Of a DNA stretch of 64,000 nt, positions 59,573 to 64,000 are shown in pieces. The stretch lies in the NCBI GenBank assembly GCA_014377445.1, contig JACMPP010000016.1, positions 1 to 64,000 on the forward strand, written 5' to 3'. Each line of letters opens with the position of its first letter. Position 1 is the stretch's first letter. The notes under the pieces were generated by a model. That model saw nothing but the letters and a program-made list of their open reading frames with translations. It did no database searches and was not told the DNA's origin. Position numbers and translations under genes: made by a program. The stretch comes from Oligoflexus sp. (GTDB lineage: Bacteria; Bdellovibrionota_B; Oligoflexia; Oligoflexales; Oligoflexaceae).

Positions 59573-60256
59573 CTAGTCGAGATCGCGGACTTCCGCGATT
59601 CGACTCTTCACATGCGTGACTTGAGCCTCTTGGGAAGCGATCAATTCCTCGGCCATCCTCGATTCAATTTTCCCTAACAATTTCTGCTCAAAGACCAAGA
59701 GCCAGTCGAGTGTCGAAAGCTTGCTGAGCTCGGCCAGTCCCATCACAAAGTCTCGGTGACTACGGCCCTGGCGGTAATCAGGCTCGAGACTGGGGTGCTG
59801 GAGATAGGTATCCATCAGATCAACCCTTGGGTCGACAAGGATTGACGCTTGAAAGAGAAGAAAGTTGCGGCTGCGAAAGAGTGATGTGCCGACCAGCTTC
59901 TTGTCGCCAAGCACAATATCGGAATAGCCGCGTTGCTTGAAGTCCGTGTTAGGAATTTGGGTTTGAAAAACGTCGATGATGGACTGGTTCATTTGACGAA
60001 AATAGAGGTCGTTTTTGTAGTAATCCCTCACCCATAGACCGCAGCTTACGACCAGACATTGATCGTGGAGAATCACTGTCCCACCACCACCCAAACGTTT
60101 TAGAATCGCTACAGCATCCGCATCGCAGAGAACGCGATCGGCCTCCGTGCCGCGCTTATTGCTGCGACCCAGGACAACGACGGCCTCACCTGGCACCCAA
60201 GTTTTGAGACAGATATCCTGATGACTTTCCATCAGCACCTGATCATCGATCCACAT
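59573..60256 (-). CDS. Lipoate-protein ligase A family protein
   Basis: 227 residues. The start MWIDDQVLMES matches the NMALDEALLE opening of the LplA/LipM family. Then WVPGEAVVVLGRSNK, the lipoyl-AMP loop LKRLGGGGTVILHDQCLVVS (52-71), and the catalytic-lysine region VLGDKKLVGTSLFRSRNFLL with Lys120. This family activates lipoate or octanoate, or transfers octanoyl groups to the lipoyl domain of 2-oxoacid dehydrogenases and GcvH. It lacks the C-terminal accessory domain of E. coli LplA, so ligase and octanoyltransferase roles are both possible. It follows the peptidase lipoprotein gene by 71 bases. Confidence 0.85.
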   Translation of the reverse strand: MWIDDQVLMESHQDICLKTWVPGEAVVVLGRSNKRGTEADRVLCDADAVAILKRLGGGGTVILHDQCLVVSCGLWVRDYYKNDLYFRQMNQSIIDVFQTQIPNTDFKQRGYSDIVLGDKKLVGTSLFRSRNFLLFQASILVDPRVDLMDTYLQHPSLEPDYRQGRSHRDFVMGLAELSKLSTLDWLLVFEQKLLGKIESRMAEELIASQEAQVTHVKSRIAEVRDLD

Positions 60257-60327
60257 AAGCCAATCCCTTCATATTCTGGAATCAACTGCCGCACGGGACT
60301 TTCCCTTAGCACGCCAGGCCCAAAGCT

Positions 60328-61371
60328 TCATTCAGAAAGGCGCTTGGGTTTGAGTTCGCAGATGCGTGTGAGGGCTTCATCTGCGTCCTTTGAGCGCTGC
60401 TCCGATTCGCGCAAGGCCGCAAGAAAAGCGCCCGCTGTGGGGGGGCGGAGGCAATCATAGGCCTTTTGAAAGCGCTCCATATCCGGAAGATAGAGAGTTG
60501 AACCCAGGATGCTGGCGTTGTTCCAGGGCTTTTTGCGAGCTCCGTCATACTCTTTGCTTGTACTTAACGGGAATTTTTGCTCCTGATAGGTCTTTATAAT
60601 TTCTGTCTTCTTTTTAATTTTCTGTTCTTTTGTCAAATCCGTTCTGTCGTAGAGAGTGACAAGCTCGCCCTTCATCGCAATGAGCCAGTTCCTGAAGATG
60701 TCCTGCCTGGCAAGACTCTCCTTGAGAGCGACCCATTCCTTCTCCTGTCCCCGTTCTTTGAGATAGACCTCTGTCATGCGCAAGCTCACAAACTCAGCGA
60801 GGTTCTCATTGAAAGTCACCGAACCTTTCGACCAAAAACTTCGGTGCACCAGTTCGTGCAAGAGCAGCTGTGTGGTATCGGAGTTCGAACGCTGGAGCAT
60901 GCTGAAATAGAGAGGGTCGGAAAACCAGCCCAGGCTTGAGAATGCGCCGACAGTCCCTTCGCTGACATCATAGCCCTGCTCACGCAGGGCTTTGGCCTTG
61001 GCATCCCTTTTTTCGATCTGAAAGTACCCTAGGTAAGGCACCGAGCCCACAAAAGGAAACCACCATGTGAGAAGCTCGAGCTTGTCAGGCTTGGCCGCCT
61101 GAACCGAATAACTAACAGCCTTCTGGGTCTCGGGAATAACGAACTGATAGGCGTCCCCGACGTTCAATCCCTGGTAGGACGCGAAGTTCATGGTTTGTAC
61201 GGCGACTTCAAGCTTGGCTTTTTTATCAGCGGGTAGCTCGGGATCGTTCAGCATCTCGCGAAGAGAAACGCGGCTATTGAAGGAATTGTTGAAACGAAAC
61301 GCCTGCTCGAGCGTGTAACAAGAGCTTGTCGTCAGAAGAATCGATAGAAAAGTAAAAAGCTGAAGACGCAT
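60328..61371 (-). CDS. Lipoprotein zinc aminopeptidase, COG4324-like
   Basis: 347 residues. Lipobox TSSC (Cys18). Zinc motif HELVH (172-176) with a downstream glutamate in FNENLAEFVS (187-196), the pattern of the predicted aminopeptidase family COG4324. The family-typical stretches LTWWFPFVGSVPYLGYF, GTVGAFSSLGWFSDPL and TFNENLAEF all occur. Probably a periplasmic or outer-membrane bound peptidase. No substrate known to me. A GAGGGCTTCC/GGAAGCCCTC inverted repeat lies directly upstream at 61373-61429, after ileS. Confidence 0.85.
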   Translation of the reverse strand: MRLQLFTFLSILLTTSSCYTLEQAFRFNNSFNSRVSLREMLNDPELPADKKAKLEVAVQTMNFASYQGLNVGDAYQFVIPETQKAVSYSVQAAKPDKLELLTWWFPFVGSVPYLGYFQIEKRDAKAKALREQGYDVSEGTVGAFSSLGWFSDPLYFSMLQRSNSDTTQLLLHELVHRSFWSKGSVTFNENLAEFVSLRMTEVYLKERGQEKEWVALKESLARQDIFRNWLIAMKGELVTLYDRTDLTKEQKIKKKTEIIKTYQEQKFPLSTSKEYDGARKKPWNNASILGSTLYLPDMERFQKAYDCLRPPTAGAFLAALRESEQRSKDADEALTRICELKPKRLSE

Positions 61372-61372
61372 T

Positions 61373-61429
61373 GAGGGCTTCCTCCCGAGGCCTCATTGTG
61401 AACGAGTCGCCTTGGAAAAGGAAGCCCTC
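61373..61429. repeat. Inverted repeat between ileS and the aminopeptidase gene
   Basis: GAGGGCTTCC (61373-61382) and GGAAGCCCTC (61420-61429), perfect ten-base arms 37 bases apart, fill the gap between the ileS stop and the next start. Without a T tract it is not a classical terminator; it would place the aminopeptidase start directly after a long hairpin in the transcript. Confidence 0.5.
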
Positions 61430-61437
61430 TAATCGAC

Positions 61438-64000
61438 TTAAAGCTTGGATATTCCAATTGTAAGCTTCTCTTCACCGACTTCAAATTCGCTCTGAAAAGT
61501 CGATGTCAAAGATTTCACAACCTTCAGCGACTGCCCGAGAGTTTCGCCTGCGATGTAATCCTTGAAGGTCTCGACAACCTTTTGCAGATCACCACTCGCC
61601 TGGACTTCAATCGTGATCTTGTCGCTGACCATGAGCCCGCTATCTTTTCTGAAGTTTTGAATGCGGTTCACAAATTCACGGGCCAAACCCTCCATAATCA
61701 AGGCTTCCGTGAGGTGAGTGTCCAGGAGCACGGTGGCGCCTTGAGCAGTCGCAATCAGGCGATCGTCCTTTGGACCACGATCCACGAGGAAATCTTCCAG
61801 ATCAAAACTGTGGCCCATAATCTCAACTTTGGTCCCTGACTCAAGCTGATTGATGAGTTGAGCCACTTTCTGTGGCGCTTGATTTAAAGCCTCAAGTTCG
61901 GTCTTGAAGCCGTTCAAGTCTTTGCCCAATCGTTTGCCGAGAAGTTTGAGGTTGGGTTTCACCGAAAGATTCACGTGGCTTGCTTCGTCGGTCGAGAAGC
62001 TCACTTCCTTCAGGTTCAGTTCGCTCTTCAAAAGATCCTGCGAAAGATTGAGGTGCTGAAGATCAGCTTCACTCCGCACGATAACCTGCATGCCCGCGAG
62101 TACCTGACGGGTTTTGATCTGATGTTTCGCACGCAGCGAGCGACCGAGTTCGGTCACGTTGCGGACGAGATCCATGCGGCGCTCAAGACCGGCGTCGATG
62201 AGTTTTTCAACTGGCATCGGCATGTCGCTCAAATGCACAGACTCGGGAACCTTGTTGGTCGCTGTCGACATGCCTTCGGTCAAACCCTGGTAGATTCGCT
62301 CGGCTGTAAACGGAGCCAAGGGTGCGAAGAGCTTAGAGAATTCAACCAAAACGTAATAGAGAGTCTGATAGGCATCGGCGGTATCCGGACTCATCGTTTT
62401 CTCGCCAGCCCAAAAGCGGCGGCGGCTGAGGCGGATATACCAGTTCGTAAGATCTTCAATGAAACCGATCACGCGTGGGACGACGTTATAGAGATGATAA
62501 CCTTCCATCTCCACATGCACATCTTTCATGAGGGTGTGAAGACGCGAGATGATCCAGCAATCCAGCTCGCCCTTGACTGTTGGCGCCTGGCCAAGCGTCA
62601 GGCTCTCAGCGGGTTTCCAGCCATCGGCTTCCGCGTAAGTTGAAAGAAAGCTGTAGGCATTCCAAAGAGGAAGAATAACCGCACGGGTCGTGTCTTTCAC
62701 ACCGTCGTTGCTAAAGCGCAAGTCTTCGCCACGAAGAACGGCTGAGTTCAACATGTAGAGTCGAACCGAATCAGCACCGTACTCCGAGATGAGCTCGATA
62801 GGCGGTGTGTAGTTTTTCCAGCGTTTGGACATCTTTTTGCCATCGGATGCCAGGATCATGCCGTTGACGACGACATTTTTGAATGCTGGTTTTTTGAAGA
62901 GAGCCGAGCTCAGAACGGCAAGGGTATAAAACCAGCCGCGCGTCTGATCCTGTCCTTCGGCGATGAAGTCAGCCGGGAAGCTTTCTTCAAAACGTTCTTT
63001 GTTTTCAAAAGGATAATGAAGCTGCGCGTAAGGCATCGAGCCCGATTCAAACCAGCAGTCAAAGACTTCCGAGACACGTTTCATCGTGCCCTTACAATCG
63101 GGACAATCGAAGCTTAAGTGATCGATTTTGTGAATATGCAAATCGGTGATGGTCGCACCCGTCTTATCTTCGAGCTCTTTGACTGAGCCGATGCAAAGAC
63201 GGTGGGTCTCATCATTGTTGCAGATATAGATCGGAAGAGGTGTTCCCCAAAAACGGTTGCGGCTGATCGCCCAGTCTCGCGCATTACGGAGCCAGTTGCC
63301 CATGCGGCCCTGCTTGAGGTGGCCAGGAACCCAGTTGATCGTCTCGTTATTTTCAACAAGATTGTCTTTGAGTTTTTCGACCGCGACGAACCAAGAGGGG
63401 ATCGTACGGTAAATCAAGGGCCCGTTGGTACGGTCGCACATCGGATAACTGTGGACGATCGTCTCGTGGCGCAGGAGATGATGACTGTCTTTGAGGGCTT
63501 TGATGATGTCTTTGTCAGCGTCTTTGACAAACACACCGGCATACTCAGGGATGATCGCTTTGTAGCGGGCTTCTTCGTCCAAAGGATCGACAAAATCGAT
63601 GCCATTGGCGTTACAAACGCGGAAATCGTCTTCGCCATAAGCCGGCGCCATGTGCACGATACCCGTACCATCAGTCGTCGTGACAAAATCATCAACGAGG
63701 ACTTTGAACGCATTTACGTGATGTTGGAAATAGCGGAAGGGGGGTGCATAGTGCTTGCCGGCCAGTTCTTTGGAACTGACTTCAGCGAGAATCTGATAGG
63801 GCTCAGGCTCGCTCTTTTTGCGCTTGAAAACCGCTTCCAAACGGGCTTTGGCGAGATAATAGACTTCGCCATTTTCAACCGCACGAACCTTTACATATTC
63901 AATCTCGGGTCCGATAGCGAGTGCAAGGTTTGAAATCAAAGTCCAGGGCGTGGTCGTCCAGGCGAGGAAATAAGCGTCCTCATCGACAAGCTTAAACTTG
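61438..64000 (-). CDS. ileS: Isoleucyl-tRNA synthetase, 3' part (gene runs past the window)
   Basis: The visible 853 codons are the C-terminal four fifths; the reading frame is open to base 64000 and the HIGH region lies outside. At the window edge it reads AYFLAWTTTPWTLISNLALA, the editing-domain entry of IleS. Later features: VHMAPAYGEDDF (editing), WAISRNRFWGTPLPIYIC, FDCWFESGSMPYAQ, GQDQTRGWFYTLAV, and KMSKR in GKKMSKRWKNY. The C-terminal tRNA-binding region ends NRIQNFRKDSGLMVSDKI. The C-terminal domain follows the eukaryote-like/IleS2 pattern rather than the zinc-finger tail of E. coli IleS. The aminopeptidase and lipoate-ligase-like genes are downstream. Confidence 0.96.
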   Translation of the reverse strand, partial: KFKLVDEDAYFLAWTTTPWTLISNLALAIGPEIEYVKVRAVENGEVYYLAKARLEAVFKRKKSEPEPYQILAEVSSKELAGKHYAPPFRYFQHHVNAFKVLVDDFVTTTDGTGIVHMAPAYGEDDFRVCNANGIDFVDPLDEEARYKAIIPEYAGVFVKDADKDIIKALKDSHHLLRHETIVHSYPMCDRTNGPLIYRTIPSWFVAVEKLKDNLVENNETINWVPGHLKQGRMGNWLRNARDWAISRNRFWGTPLPIYICNNDETHRLCIGSVKELEDKTGATITDLHIHKIDHLSFDCPDCKGTMKRVSEVFDCWFESGSMPYAQLHYPFENKERFEESFPADFIAEGQDQTRGWFYTLAVLSSALFKKPAFKNVVVNGMILASDGKKMSKRWKNYTPPIELISEYGADSVRLYMLNSAVLRGEDLRFSNDGVKDTTRAVILPLWNAYSFLSTYAEADGWKPAESLTLGQAPTVKGELDCWIISRLHTLMKDVHVEMEGYHLYNVVPRVIGFIEDLTNWYIRLSRRRFWAGEKTMSPDTADAYQTLYYVLVEFSKLFAPLAPFTAERIYQGLTEGMSTATNKVPESVHLSDMPMPVEKLIDAGLERRMDLVRNVTELGRSLRAKHQIKTRQVLAGMQVIVRSEADLQHLNLSQDLLKSELNLKEVSFSTDEASHVNLSVKPNLKLLGKRLGKDLNGFKTELEALNQAPQKVAQLINQLESGTKVEIMGHSFDLEDFLVDRGPKDDRLIATAQGATVLLDTHLTEALIMEGLAREFVNRIQNFRKDSGLMVSDKITIEVQASGDLQKVVETFKDYIAGETLGQSLKVVKSLTSTFQSEFEVGEEKLTIGISKL

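Noticed and set aside
63202-63933. 243-codon open frame on the plus strand opposite ileS
   Set aside because: Antisense shadow of a conserved synthetase, with no start signal.
1-64000. CRISPR array, insertion sequence, integrase or prophage
   Set aside because: No regularly spaced repeats, transposase motifs or phage genes were seen; gene content is mainly housekeeping with short gaps.

Overview
The window is chromosomal DNA from a Gram-negative, outer-membrane bacterium. This follows from Pal, several signal-peptide beta-barrel proteins, many lipoboxes, and enzymes of diaminopimelate-peptidoglycan recycling (an LD-carboxypeptidase next to Mpl). RNase Y with YmdB, ScpA/ScpB instead of MukBEF, a GT9 protein with an N-terminal cysteine cluster, and paired M16 proteases together suggest a deep-branching deltaproteobacterial or Bdellovibrionota/Oligoflexia relative. 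No rRNA is present, so this placement is inference. I see no insertion sequence, prophage, integrase or CRISPR array. No stretch longer than 300 bases lacks a gene.

Layout. Bases 33-3851 (-): tightly overlapped operon of a TPR protein, an unrecognised protein and a degenerate FadB-like protein. 3984-4580 (-): TetR regulator. 4936-8489 (+): three exported proteins (PorV/FadL-like barrel, small barrel, large lipoprotein), convergent with recN (8475-10277, -). 10453-10958 (-): tRNA-Thr, tRNA-Glu and tRNA-Lys. 11145-13313 (+): small helical protein, R3H protein with an RG-rich linker, YdfG-like dehydrogenase. 13394-16134 (-): M16 protease pair. 16319-20490 (-): scpA, scpB, rluB and a fumarylacetoacetate-hydrolase family gene. 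20726-25169 (+): a fused LuxE-LuxC-like protein, an M14 peptidase and queA. 25184-28271 (-): HTH/coiled-coil protein and clpC. 28409-33571: HAD phosphatase, DUF3050 protein, GT9 transferase, then LD-carboxypeptidase and mpl. 33712-41705 (+): pal, rny-ymdB, a large barrel protein, an argininosuccinate-lyase-like protein, dapA and dapB. 41805-50575 (-): secreted protein, CYTH protein, pyruvate-kinase-like protein, psd, trmFO, tpiA and pgk. 50686-56655 (+): gshB-like gene, LysM lipoprotein, matrixin-like lipoprotein, valS. 56719-64000: class III aminotransferase and queE (-), membrane protein (+), lipoate ligase-like gene, lipoprotein peptidase and the 3' part of ileS (-).

Most of the window is housekeeping, with coherent sub-systems: chromosome maintenance (scpAB, recN), lysine/DAP synthesis and wall recycling, glycolysis (pgk, tpiA), tRNA modification (queA, queE, trmFO) and proteostasis (clpC). 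The main surprise is a single protein joining a LuxE-type acyl-protein synthetase to a LuxC-type acyl-CoA reductase, with no luciferase nearby. A second theme is enzyme-like proteins that have lost catalytic residues: FadB-like, pyruvate-kinase-like, argininosuccinate-lyase-like and one M16 subunit. Other oddities are a ScpB with a 260-residue acidic extension and a 119-base overlap with rluB, and a long interrupted palindrome over the promoter of the DUF3050 gene.
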